Positions 33,646-45,902 of a stretch of 64,000 nt of DNA are shown here, piece after piece. The stretch covers positions 310,001-374,000 of the forward strand of contig VZRG01000347.1 of NCBI GenBank assembly GCA_013397435.1. The letters are read 5' to 3'. Within the stretch, counting starts at the first letter, position 1, and each line of letters starts with the position of its first letter. The stretch comes from Erythrocercus mccallii. Its lineage: Eukaryota > Chordata > Aves > Passeriformes > Dicruridae. A program made the translations under genes and the position numbers. The notes beneath the pieces were generated by a model that saw nothing but the letters and a program-made list of their open reading frames with translations, was not told where the DNA came from and did not search any database.

Positions 33646-36600
33646 AAAGTGACAGAGAAAAAGATGTGATCTAGTAAAAGCTTATGAAAAAGAAACAGGG
33701 GAAAAAAAATCAAGGGGAGGAAAAAATGGAGGGCAAGCCAACTAAAAGCAAAGTAATTACAGCATAAGGCATAAACTCAGAATTTTTTTGCCCTGGTATT
33801 ACAGAATAAAAAATCCACTGGGAAAGGAGGGCAAGCACTGGGTTGAGACAAGAGGCAAGATTTTTCTATGCCTGAAAGCATATTGTTGAGATGAATTTTC
33901 TTTATGCATCCCTACCCTTTACCTAAGTGCAGTAAGAATAGTTTGAGGCTTGTTGGCTATGAAATGTATTTATGATTTTCTGCTGCCAAATAAATGTTCA
34001 ATTTTGTTCAAAAATTGTTTTCTTTATTTACCCAGGGCAGGTATTTGTAGTGCTAAAGCTAAATGTCACTCTGATCTGCTAGAAGTATTTTGTTCTGGGT
34101 AATAGCCCAATGCCTTTAAAATTCAGTGTGTTATGCTTTACTTAAAAATAATGGGCAATATAGCTGTATTTCACAGTGAATAAGTGTACTAATTATGAGA
34201 CAAATCACACTAGATACTGTTTGCTGCTCAATTTCCTTTGAAATTCAATGAATAATAATTTTCTTTAAAACAGGGGACATTTTTAATGCATCCAACAATG
34301 ATGAAGTAGGCTAATTACAGGTAATATATTTTTATTGAAATCTGAATGACTACACTTGTCACTGGGTCTCAGAATCAGGCTATACTCATTTAAAATATAT
34401 AACATGATATATATCAGCTAATTATAAATTTGTTCCATTCCTCCTAAAGAAAATCAAGTTAGTCAGAATTTCATCTGACCCAATTTTCCTAAAGTGTCAT
34501 GGGTAAAGTTTCTCTTGACCTAAATGCAACCTGTGTTAATTCCTCATTTTATGGCAGGAGCAGATCTTTACCCTAAAACTTCTGCAAAACAGAATATACA
34601 GGGCTAGAAACTCCACACTACTGTAAAAGGCAGCTGCCTGCTCTGACCCTGCTGTGAGATCTTGCTTCTTGATAACTTGGTTGTCACCTGCACACACAAA
34701 GGCTCTACCATGATGCTTCACACCCATCACCAGGAAAAAAAAATCAGAGGTTGTCGTTATAAGTTTCAAATTTTCTTTGTGTAAACCTCAATGTTCTCTT
34801 AAACTTAGCTGTTTAAGCAGTTATACCTGCCACTACATTCCTTTGCTGGAATATTAATGGGAAGGGAGCACAAGGGGTAAAATCAGTCTAAATTAATTTC
34901 AAAATTCAAATAAAGGCTCGTGCTTAGGTTGTTTTTCTCCAGGACTCACCATTTCTAATTAGGATGCAATATGACATGTCCTGTTTTCACATTTCATATG
35001 CTGCATATTTCAAGTAGAAAATCTAGACTCTTGAGATGATGGCTGGCAACTCGAGAGAAAGAAAAACATAAACAACTTGGAGGAAAAAAATGAATATAAT
35101 AAAACTACTTTTGAAAATATTCCAAGGGTAAGTCAACTCAGAAATATGTTCAAAATATGGAGTGTGAGCATTAGTTTTCCACAATACAGATGGAATCAAT
35201 GCACACAGAATATTGATTACAGATTAAGCTCACCTTATCAATAAAGATCAACTTTTGCAATCATCTTCTGAGGGATCCCTTATGCACTTCTACCAATCTT
35301 GAAAAAAAATCTATTGTTAAGAAGGTTGCCTTTTTCACTAACCAAGCCTGAAAACTGCTTCTCATCAACTCAGTTCCTTAAAAAAAACAGCTACTATGTT
35401 TTTTTCCACTTCTTCTATAACAGTTTTCCTTGGTTTAGAAATTAATATCAGATTCTTAAGCACTATTGAAGAAAAAAAATACTAAAAATATATATAATGT
35501 TATACGGAACTCTGTAAGGAATTATCATATTATGTATCAAAACAAAAATACTTTTAAGACCAAAACAAGTATCTTTCTATTAAGACTGTGCAGTACACTT
35601 CCAAAACACATATCTGTAGTTAGAATAAAAATAGTGAAACTAACGTGATGTTCGGACCTTATTCTGTTCCAACCATTAGCTGTTGATCAAACATACATTT
35701 AAAAAATAACATTTCCATTTGGCTACAAACAGCTGCCAGTGGAGGGAGCATCAAACAATGGCTTAGTGGTTAATTAAAATAAGCCTTGAACTATTTTGGT
35801 CTTAGATGGAGCATAAGAGTTAGAGCAAAGCACAAGTGTTCCAGGTGGATGGAAAAGGCAATTGTGGCACAAAATGGCACAGAGCTAGGAAGGATCACAC
35901 ACTCCATGCCTCAGCTGTGGCTCTAAGAGGTTTCCTCTGAAGGTGTTGTACAGATGTCCAGGAATAGTTGTGCTGAGTTGTGCCCAAAGGCTGGATTCAG
36001 CTCGAAAGCTCATTTGACGCATAATCAAAGCTCACAAATGGAAAAAATAAATAAAAAACCTCCATCTTTTCCCTTAGACATGAAGCAACAGATCAACTTG
36101 CTTTCGGGAGTTCAAGATAACTGAGGCTAAACTAAGGCTGTCCCAAAAGGGCATGAAAATTGTATCATTCAAATAACATGTGAACTCCAGTGATGACTCT
36201 ACAAGAGATATCCTTTTCCCCTGTAATTTGCACATATAGGAATTGTTTGTGTTTGATTTTTACCAAATCCAACAGCACCATAGGGCTTGATCGTTAGCAC
36301 TTAATTTAAGGAGACATCAACAGCTTCAGTAATGCTAAGTGTGTTATCAAGGGTAACTGCTCATTTCATTAGCTTGTTTTCAAATTTGTACAATTCTTAT
36401 TCAATAGGATACTGCTTTTGTCAAGCTAGTTTATTGATAGCTTAACAAATTAAAAGAGGCATTTCATTCTTTTCCCTGGAGAGAAAGGAAAAACAAAAGG
36501 ACAGAAAACAATTAAGAATGGAGAAATGGATAACAAGCTGCAATTAGTTGTGCAATAGTGAAGTATTACAGAGATTTCACTTTGCACTAGAAGGATCAGT

Positions 36601-37710
36601 TCTTGAAAAATGTCCTGGTGAGATCCTTTAAGAAAGCAAACATGCATTATTGAGCCTCATGGACTAGGAAACCACAAGAGATTTCTCTCTGCCATTCAAT
36701 TTTAAAAGAACTTTGAATCTTGGTTTGCTCTTACCTCAGTGGCAACTAAACAGTGTTTTAGTTATTATCACAAAGGGTTTCTACTAAGTCCAGAACTCTT
36801 TCTAAAAACATTTCTCTATTTGGGAATCTCTCTCCCTTTCAGACTTCCCTAGCTTTTAAAGAAAATTCAACTTTAAATCTCATCTGGTAATGGAATATGC
36901 TATTAACATGACAAAAGCAAACTTCGTTTGTTATAAAACTATGCTTCATTGCAATTATTTAGAAATGCAATATGCCTATAAGTGCATTTAAATTATGGTA
37001 AGCAAAATAGCACTTTATGTAGAGTTGGATAGTGTTGAGTTTGGGGTGATTTTTCTTTTTAATGGACTGTACCACCCACTAAAAGATTTCTGGTTTCTTG
37101 GATGATTCATTAATGCTTCCTTCATTTTCTAATTTCTATGGGACCATCTGGCCCATCTTTGTAGAAAGGCATTTAGCTGTAAATACATTTTACAGTCTTT
37201 CTCAATTTAAAAGTAGTTGCCCAGCTGCTTCACAGAAACTGTCAGCAATTGGTAAACTCCTCAGAATTGCCAGCCTTCATTAGTAATCCAATCAGGATGT
37301 AGTTTAAAATACTGCAAATCAGATTATGCTCCATTGGACAGGAATTGGAATGACATGATGTGCTGGGTTATCTTATTTTGCATCTGTGATTGCCTTTCCT
37401 CCAGGAGATGCATCCACTTTCTTTTGAGGGGAAGGCACTTAGGCTGGAACTGGCTGTCCCTATGTGTGGATGTGGTCCTGTGTGTTCCACAAAAGGACCT
37501 GCTCAGGTTTTGTCATTCTCCTCTAGTTGAAGTCACAGACACTGGTGGCATGAGTTGCATACAGCATTGGCTGCGATTCTGAGTTCCTGTGTTATGTGAT
37601 TTAGGTTAATTAGAACTGTGAGGTTTTGTTTTCTGATTTCCATGAATTTTAGATTGGTTCTGTTCCCTCTCGCTATTATCTTCTGTGTTATAAACCCCAC
37701 ATTTCTTTAA
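33646..37710. other. Gene-free AT-rich stretch
   Basis: No gene, RNA gene or known repeat recognised. The longest frames are under 80 codons. AT-rich segments at about 34380-34430 and 35460-35530 are low in complexity. Confidence 0.65.
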
Positions 37711-37713
37711 CAG

Positions 37714-37770
37714 CTGGCAGTGCTGTTGGCACTGTGGAGCTGAGGAGGTAAGGCAGTGGGGTTGGCACTG
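37714..37770. repeat. Diverged 36-base-period duplication
   Basis: A 19-base core, GGCAGTGCTGTTGGCACTG at 37716-37734, recurs at 37752-37770 with two differences. A splice-acceptor-like TTTCTTTAACAG ends at 37713 and a donor-like GAG/GTAAGG lies at 37744-37752, framing a 33-base segment. A micro-exon of that size would be unusual, so I read the splice-like signals as coincidence. Confidence 0.5.
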
Positions 37771-40700
37771 GGCTGCATTAATCAGTTACTTCAGTACATC
37801 ATTTCTGTCATTGGGAGAGTCTCTGGTAAAATATGCAGGTGGGAATGTTTATCAGAACAGTCTAATTAATATAAATTTCTAATGCATGGAGAATCTTGTG
37901 TTACAGACCAAACTACACAAAGACTTGAATGGATACAGAATTCCATATTTATTTCTAAGGTACCTGCACTACTCAAACAAATATGTGCATAGCAAAACTG
38001 CCACTTTGCACTGTAAAGTACATTCTGGATTATTCTGTAGTATTAGATTTTCTGATGGGATAGCTCATGTAGGTCAGTGAGGGAGTAAAGTTTACCTCAT
38101 TTAGCCAGCTGGCGTTTCCTAGGACATTTCACTATGTTACATTCAAAGGTAATCCTGAATTTTGTGCTTTGGATACATATTCTGAGTTACTAATTGCTAT
38201 AATAAAAGAAAACAGGGCACCCACTACCTGCTGCTCAGCTCTCAAAATTTTATCACTTGTTAAAGGCTGAAAAGTCTGTTCATTGTTACCAGTTGGATGC
38301 AGAGTTGCATGATAGAGCTTTTATCAATTGTGCTTTATATGCCTCTAATTAGATGAGCCTTCAGGAACAGCCTTGAAAAGATGAAGAGGGCATGAAAACT
38401 TTATGTAAGAAATTCTGTGAGACATTAATATACTACTTCCAGTTGAACAGAAGGTTTTGAAGGTGTGAGATATAAAGGGACATATTGACAGAATAATGTG
38501 ATGTCAGAGAAGTTTGTCTAGTCACTGTTTTCAAGAGAAATTTAGAAATAGGTAATACTGTGGAGATAAATTCTGACAGGCCTATCCAGAGTAGATAAAA
38601 GAAGATAAATTTCTAGACACTCATGTCTTTGGGTTCTATTTAGTTAACCGTACAGAGGGAGAACATTTAGGTGAGTAGAGTAGAAGAGACAGAAATTCTA
38701 TTGGGGATTGAAATCCTTAAAAGCAAGTTTCATTAGTTTTGTCAAATCTGTAGTTGAATAGTAATAAAAAATACTAAAACTACATGTCTGAAAAGAAATG
38801 TCTGTGAAAAGTTTAAAGTTTAGTGAGTAACTTCTACTCTTTGAAAATATGGTGACAATATACCTGCTCTGACATGCAAGAAAATCATCTTACAGTTCAT
38901 TGTGTACTGAATTCACATCCTCCAAGCAATACTTTTGGTTAGCTGTAGGGAGGAAATTAGGGAGTGCTTGAAGTGACAAGCATCCACTTGCACATGTTTG
39001 GTAGGGGTAATTTTCATTAATTAAATCCATTGTTTATAGAGTCATTGGAACTCAGTTAGCAGAAAGTTTCAAGATAACTAGTTTTATCATAGGCAGTTGC
39101 ATGGAATTATTTGAGTGTGTATGGTTACTTTATTAAATTCAGAGATTTCTGCTGACTCTGATTTTCATGTATCTTTTCATTTTTGTCTACTGTCAATGTG
39201 ATCTGTGAAGAGCTTGGCTTTTCAACTAAATCCCCCAGTTCAGTTCATTCCAGGCATAGTTTGAAGATTCATCCTAGTGGATAATTGCACATTTCATGGC
39301 ATTTTTATGAGCCTTTGCTTCATAGCTTGTGGATGTCTGTGTTTCCTAAGTTTTATAGCCCATGAAATAAAGGGGTTGTGTTGCAGCACATTCAACAGCT
39401 TATACAGAGAACCTGAATGCTAATTTTTAGGAACCAAGATTTTAGACAAGTGACATCATTTGACTCTTGTGGTGAGGAGCCAGGAATGACTCTACTTTCA
39501 GGAACTGCATGAATCTAGGCTAGTAAAAAGACTTTGCAAATTCTGTTTGTTCCTAAATACAGTATGGTTCCCAGTGGAATTTCCCCCAGTCTCGAAGTAG
39601 TTAGGATAGGAATTCTGTTTATCTTTTTTTGTTGACTGTGAGACTGCCAGGCACAGGCTATTCAAGTAAAATAAACAGTAATGTACAACACTTTTTCCAG
39701 AACTGAAAAACTAATATGTGAAGTAGTGATTGTATCAATACACACGCAGCTATCAGAAAAGTAAGCAAAAGGGAAATGAAAAATGGTACATAAAGAATGA
39801 GAAAAGGAGAAAAATGTGATCCAGCTGCCATCTCCAAAAAATGATCCAAAGGAGCAGCTCCTGTCAATCCTCAAGTGTGACAAAACTCCCATGTTCATAT
39901 GAAGACTGCTATCATTCTGTCCTTGCCATGTTTAAATATTAGGCTTACTTTTGTTTAACTATTCAGTAAAGAGCAGTTATGAAATTTCTTTCCTACTGGA
40001 TTTGGTGATTGATCCTTTATTCAGATCTTCATAAAATATCCACCAAGATCTACCAGTGATTTGACTCTTTTGACTGATAATACTGATGATTTTATTAAAA
40101 CTAGGGCAAAAAGGAATTGAATACTTATATCCAGAAATCTATACCTTAAGCCTCTTATTTTATATGTTGTTAAATGATACTGCTGTGGATAAACAATGGA
40201 TGTATTAGGTACATAGGATATATTCCATAGATGTGGCTTAGACTGCCTCTGTGATTTTATTGCCATAAATGATTGCACAGGATAATAGAGTAATTCACAG
40301 AGACTTCCCTTTTTCTCTCTTTGTCTATTCCTTGTGTCTCTTCTCTCTTTTTCTCCTTTACATTATCAGTAAGAAAATGAAATAAAAAGGTCGATGTGAT
40401 AGTTGCACTTCCACATTTCAGCTGCCAACACGTTTTCATGGATAAGGCATTAGTTAGCCTTTAAGAGTTCTCTATACTATGTAGGAACAAGATAAATGAA
40501 AGCAAAACACACTTGCACATATTTACATGTATTTATAGATTTATAGGCAATTTATATAGCAGTTAATTTTCAGCAAGGATTTTATGGTCATATAAAAATC
40601 CAAGGACTTCTATCTGAAAAAAAAAAAAAGAAAGAAAGGGAAAGCTGATAAAATATGAAAAATATAATTCTCTAAAAGAATTCTGGAGGAAGATATAAGC

Positions 40701-41510
40701 TCTCTATCTTGACCATTAATTTGGTTGAATATCTGAAATACTATTTTCACTCCCTTTGATTATGGGTCATTTACTAAGGGGTTCTAATCTCAGCTGATTC
40801 CCAGTGATTAAAAAAATGTATCAAAGAAAATGAAAGGGACCTGTGTTGTATCACTTAAAACTGCAAAGGTCTCAGGACCATTTGTGAGAAACAAAAGCAG
40901 TTCTCCATTGACTGAAAGTGTTAGTGGACACAACAGTGACTTTAATCCTGATGTATCAACAGGAAAACAAAGTTGCTTTAGAATTTTGGACATGGACTTT
41001 ATAATTCTGACTGAAATAATAAATTAAAAACCAGGGTCATTACAGTTTTTCTTCAACCTAGCCCTTGATTTTCTTGTGAATGGTTTGCTCTGTATTTACA
41101 GATAGCATTTATGAGCCTCTTTTACAGAGCTGTTCTTTTTATTCTGGTCTGTATTTTTTAAGCAAAAACACATTAGAAGTGAATATAAAAAATATACAGG
41201 AGAAACATATAAGTAAACTAATCATGTAAAGTTAATTTAGTATTCTGGGTTTGGTTTGACTCTGTGACACTATGAAGAGAAAGTCTGCATCTAAACCATA
41301 CGCAACAGGACATGAATTGATTTTTGTGTTTTCCATTTTACATAGTGGACATTGATTTGCATTCCTAATAAGGCCATTAATAATGGAGTGAAAGGAAGGG
41401 TAATAGTCATCCGGTATATCTATAACAAGTAGGAATATTAGTCATTAACTACTGTGCCTGTAGTCACTTAATTCAAATCTGTGTCTAGGTGCCCTTTTAC
41501 TTTGTACAAA
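37771..41510. other. Gene-free stretch
   Basis: No gene recognised. A pyrimidine-rich tract of about 60 bases lies at 40307-40368 and an A13 run at 40617-40629. Short minus-strand frames near 39658-39898 overlap each other and are probably chance. Confidence 0.65.
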
Positions 41511-41513
41511 CCG

Positions 41514-41575
41514 TAGGACAAAGAGAGATCGCTGTAGGAGAGAGACTGTAGAGACAAAAGAGATTGCTGCGAAGT
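41514..41575. repeat. Diverged 35-base tandem duplication
   Basis: TAGGACAAAGAGAGATCGCTG starting at 41514 is repeated as TAGAGACAAAAGAGATTGCT starting at 41549. Purine-rich sequence lies between the two. The second copy loses similarity after about 41570. No coding role is seen. Confidence 0.5.
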
Positions 41576-42885
41576 TTTAACTGGCCTAAATACAAACATT
41601 TACTTCTAATATTGTTACATATTTGTGCCCAAAGATAACTGAGGATCAGTAAACTTCAATTTAAAAGAGACATTTTTATTTAGAAGCCTCTTCACAGGGG
41701 GAAGAGGAGATGGCTTAAACACAGTGTAAATTCAGTGAAGAATTGCATTGCAATTTTATTGTCGTGAGTAGGCAAGCAAGACAGCAGATGTGAGGTACAA
41801 AAGCAGGAAATATCTGGGTAGAACCTCTATCTACTCAATGTACTTTAATATAAATAGTAATAGTGGCACTGACAGCTGGAGGGCAGGAAGAATTCACCTG
41901 AATGATATTTTGAGCTTTGGGATTCTAGGGAGTTTCAGGGAAAGTGGATGAGCAGATGGAAACAAATGTAAATGAAAATTTGTATGGTATGAAATTGTAT
42001 GAAAAAGTGTATTGTATGAGTACCATTGCAGCATAGTGGGGAGCATAATCTAGCTGCAGAAAGCACAACTGCTAATGATGGAAGGATAGAGATCATGAAA
42101 TATAACACATTCAGATTCATTAACAAGCCATTCATACGTTACCAATCTTCCCGTTGTAATTCTTCAGGACACAAAGATAAGCCAAAGAGACATTAAAATG
42201 TAGTAAATGCTGTAAATAGTACTTCTATAAATGCAAAATAATGGAATTTCATACCTACCTGTCTCACATAAATGCTAAATAGATGAAACTTTATGTAAAT
42301 GAAATCACAAATCTCCCCTAATGTAATTATTAACACATATAGACCCTATAACTCCATTGGTTTATCCAAGAATTTTGTTGTTCTTTACTGTTTTTATCTA
42401 TGTTGGACTGAAACTGGCTTGCTTACAATGCCACAAACTCCCATCAGTTTCTTGCATGGTTTCTCTCAAATTTATTTTTTATGGTTCCTTAACCTAGTGC
42501 TTTCTTTATGGTTCTTTAAGTAGTGCTATCCATTCTACGCTGGACACACCACTTCATCTCTTCTGGAAAGCTCTGACAGGGTGCACTGGGTAAACAGTAA
42601 CTCTCTTCTTCTATTGTGAACGGTGCTGCCTTGTACTTCCCAACCCCTCAGTCCCTTCCTTTCCAGGTGGTTCAAGAGTTTCCTTTCATGTACTCTCATA
42701 ATTATTTCAAATCACAGTATTGCTGCTTTCGATCGGTGCTGGTGGATGCCTCTGTGTCCTGTGGGTCTCACAGTCACATGAGAACACTCAGGTTTGTTTT
42801 GGCCATCATCTTCTTCCAGTCATTACACACTTCTGTCAGCAAGTATGGAAGATCATATAATAAGGTGCTTTCATAAAATAATAAG
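41576..42885. other. Gene-free stretch
   Basis: Nothing recognised. Short open frames at 41935-42135 (minus) and at 42299-42523 and 42616-42876 (plus) have hydrophobic translations and no known motifs. Confidence 0.65.
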
Positions 42886-42890
42886 CACAG

Positions 42891-42915
42891 GATAAAGCAC
42901 AGTCTGTGCTTTATC
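42891..42915. other. Perfect 25-base palindrome
   Basis: The arms GATAAAGCACAG (42891-42902) and CTGTGCTTTATC (42904-42915) are exact inverted copies around a single T. A related direct copy, ATAAGCACAG, lies immediately upstream at 42881-42890. With almost no loop the structure would be a cruciform in DNA rather than a normal RNA hairpin. Each arm begins or ends with a GATA core. The function is unknown. Confidence 0.75.
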
Positions 42916-45848
42916 TGCCTATTGAACTAGTTACCTATCTGTTTAAATGTCAGAAACAATTCCAGACATTAGCTAATATATCTGTAATATACAATGAAAG
43001 GCTGCCACAAAGGCAGCAATTTTCTAGCACTCATAGAATTCCAGAGGACCCTTATGATGCAATGAACAGAAGCAGAAAATAAATTCCTCTTCTTGCATAG
43101 ACTCTCCCTGTCACTACAGGAGGTTAATCTTTGCTTGAGGTCTAACCAAGTTAGTACCATTTTGCTATTGAAGCAAAAATAAAATACATAGTTAGACAGT
43201 TGCCATGTTCCCACCTCCTAGTTCTTCATGAAGAGAAAAGAATTTTAGACAGTTTTGTCAGCTAGCTGAGGTTTTTTGTTCATTCCTCCTAGGCCTTTTC
43301 ACAGCTTGGACAACTTCAGAGTAATTCAATGTCAAGGACGTTGCTTCTTCTGAAAACTTCACATCTGCCATTTTCAGAGTGCATGGAGCTGTCTCCTGCC
43401 AGCTGCAGTACATTAATTTTGAAGGCATCAAAAAAGGCCACCATAATTGATTGTTTAAACGCAAGTACCTTTTTTCCACACCTGCAAATAGAAGCGCAGA
43501 CCTTCCTTGCCCTGTCACATCTGACAGGCGCCATCACCCTCCCTGAATGTCTAACCTACTCACCAGCACTTTAAATTCCCTTTTAATAGGAATTATTTAT
43601 GAGAGTTGTACCTTAAACACATTTTGCAACAAAACAAAATGTTACATTAGTAACAAAGCTGGTAGGCATTAGCCCAAAGTGTTGATTGCTCCGGGCCTAA
43701 CATTTGTGCTAAGCTTCCTCTCAGGTCTTAAAGCTTGACAATACTGGTCTAAAAAATATTGTGAGTATCCTGTGGCATCTCTATTTTTATTCATTTCTGG
43801 ATAGCTACTGGTGAAGGTGTAAAGCAAGGGCAGCAGGGGTGATCTGTGTGACTGAGGACTTGTTTTACTCCAGGGAAGTAGATAGAGCAGTTTGGTATCT
43901 TCCTGGAGCCAGCCATCCCCTTCTACTGACCAAGGAAACTGAGGAATGCTTTTCTTCCGTGTTTTATCATGAGCACAATGATCCTTCCTTGCCTTCAGTC
44001 CTAGAATGTGACAAGAATGTCACCAGATGTGACAAGAAAGGTAAAGATCTCTTTCTTTCACTGCATCCACTCCTAATTCCTCTTAATTGGGAACACATTG
44101 TGTCTCCAGTCTTCCTTAGTTCTTCTCTCCCAAGATTTTTGTTTTGATTTCTTATCAGTAATTCCTCTCCATGGATCTTCTGTCAGTTAAGCACAGTGAG
44201 TAAACCCATTTTTGTACAGGATTACTGGTGTAATTTGAGTAATGTTTGTCTCTGTTATTGGTTTGATGCAATTTACTGAGATGTGATCTGCATATACTCA
44301 AGAAACCCTCCAAAAAAACCACCTGACTTTTGCATTTCTTTGATACTCTTTCATCTTTCCAGGTATTGATGAAGATCACATAATTAGGGTATAAAGGTAG
44401 ATATGAAACTTATGTTATTTACACCCTAAAAAATTTAAATTAAATAATTTTATTTTTGCTTGCACATTTTAAAAATTGCATGTTATACTGGCATATTTGC
44501 TTGGGAAAGTAACTCACTCTTGAGGTAAGTGTCCAGGCATAAATCAGTTTGACATAGTCTGTCTCCATGGTTAGGAATGGCATTGAAAAGAAGGTAACAT
44601 AATTTTGAAGTTGAAGAATAATATGGGCCCCAGCAACTGAGACACTAATGAGTCAAAATTGCTATTCATTGTGCAAACTTGAATATGAAAGAAACCGTAT
44701 CTGAGAAAAGAATCTGGAGGAAAAAAGAGATAAAATCCAGCATCAGTTATTATTTGCTCTTTGAAGTCTGATTTTGCCCAAAGAAAATGCATACAAGAAA
44801 TTTGTAATGCATTTTTTCTGATGATCAGGCTTTTCAGCTGTTGACAATTCTGGGATTTTGCCTGTTAATACACTGTGTCAAGTGTATATTTAAATATACG
44901 TAACTGGAGATCAGGAAGATTCGTTTGAATCCTTCTTAACTTCATTGCCAAGCATAGTGTTGAAATGACATGCGTATCACTGTTGAAATCAGCAGGGCAG
45001 AAAGAATCACACTAAGGAGACACCATTCTTCATGTCCCAGGATGTTCTGCTTCATAAAAAAAAAAGTCTTAGAGGAGCAGATTTGCCTAAGAATTAACAT
45101 TTCTGTAGAAAACCAGCATTTCAGTTTTAAACAACATTTAACAGGAACTTTTTAGCTGTGTGGTAGAGGAGTTGATATCTGATATTGAATACTTCCACAG
45201 CTCCATAAGCAGGGCAGGAAGAATAAACTGAATAAGTTTATTTCATTTTCAGGTCACCATGCTTTCATGGTAAGATCACATTCTCTCATCCTGAGTCCAA
45301 TGCCATCTGACCACGTTCTAGATATTTTCCACGAGGAGGGTTAAATGTATAATGCAAAACACACTTATTCGTTCCTTTTTCAGTTTTCATACCCTTACAC
45401 TGAGCTGAGCTACTTCCCAATATTGCTCCAGCTACCTCAGCAAGAGAGTATTTGCATTGCTTTGATTAACTCTGGGACAGTTACAGAGCCAATTGGTTCT
45501 CTCAGATGATGCAGCTGTTTATCAATAGTAAAGACTGCCCTTATTGTTGAGCAGGGTTCAGCTTCCTTTGTTCTGGCTGTGCTCCATCACCCTGATGTTC
45601 TTACCTAAGATTGATGAGGGCATTGCTCTCACCTATCACCTGAGAATCACCTCCAGCTCTAGGGGTTTGCTGGCTCAGCACAATCCAAAAATTCCCCAGA
45701 GCGGTGGGAAACAGATTTCCATCTTCTCTAGCTGTGGTCTCTAGTATCAGATCATGAATACCTGTTACAGTGGTTTAGATGAGTAAGAAATAAGTCAGTT
45801 CTCACTGTGAGTGGATAAAGCAAATAGAGAACCAGGTCTGGGATTGAA
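42916..45848. other. Gene-free stretch
   Basis: No gene recognised. Open frames on both strands at 43258-43574 overlap in three frames, and a 102-codon frame lies at 43839-44147; none shows a known domain. A perfect 16-base palindrome, GTATATTTAAATATAC, lies at 44884-44899 and is AT-rich. Confidence 0.6.
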
Positions 45849-45850
45849 GT

Positions 45851-45902
45851 TAATACAGATTGTCTCTAATATAGATATTGTCTCTTAATATAGATTGTCT
45901 CT
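45851..45902. repeat. Three-copy short minisatellite
   Basis: The unit TAATATAGATTGTCTCT occurs three times in a row, at 45851-45866, 45867-45885 and 45886-45902. The copies have lengths of 16, 19 and 17 bases and a few differences. It is a small tandem array of the slippage type with no evident role. Confidence 0.8.

Noticed and set aside
33209..33652. The longest open frame as a protein-coding gene.
   Set aside because: It has no known domain, long antisense frames overlap it, and its length is about what chance predicts for the longest frame in six frames of this window.
44884..44899. A second 16-base AT-rich palindrome as a protein-binding site.
   Set aside because: Same low-complexity argument; only its outer bases are G and C, and no neighbouring motifs support it.
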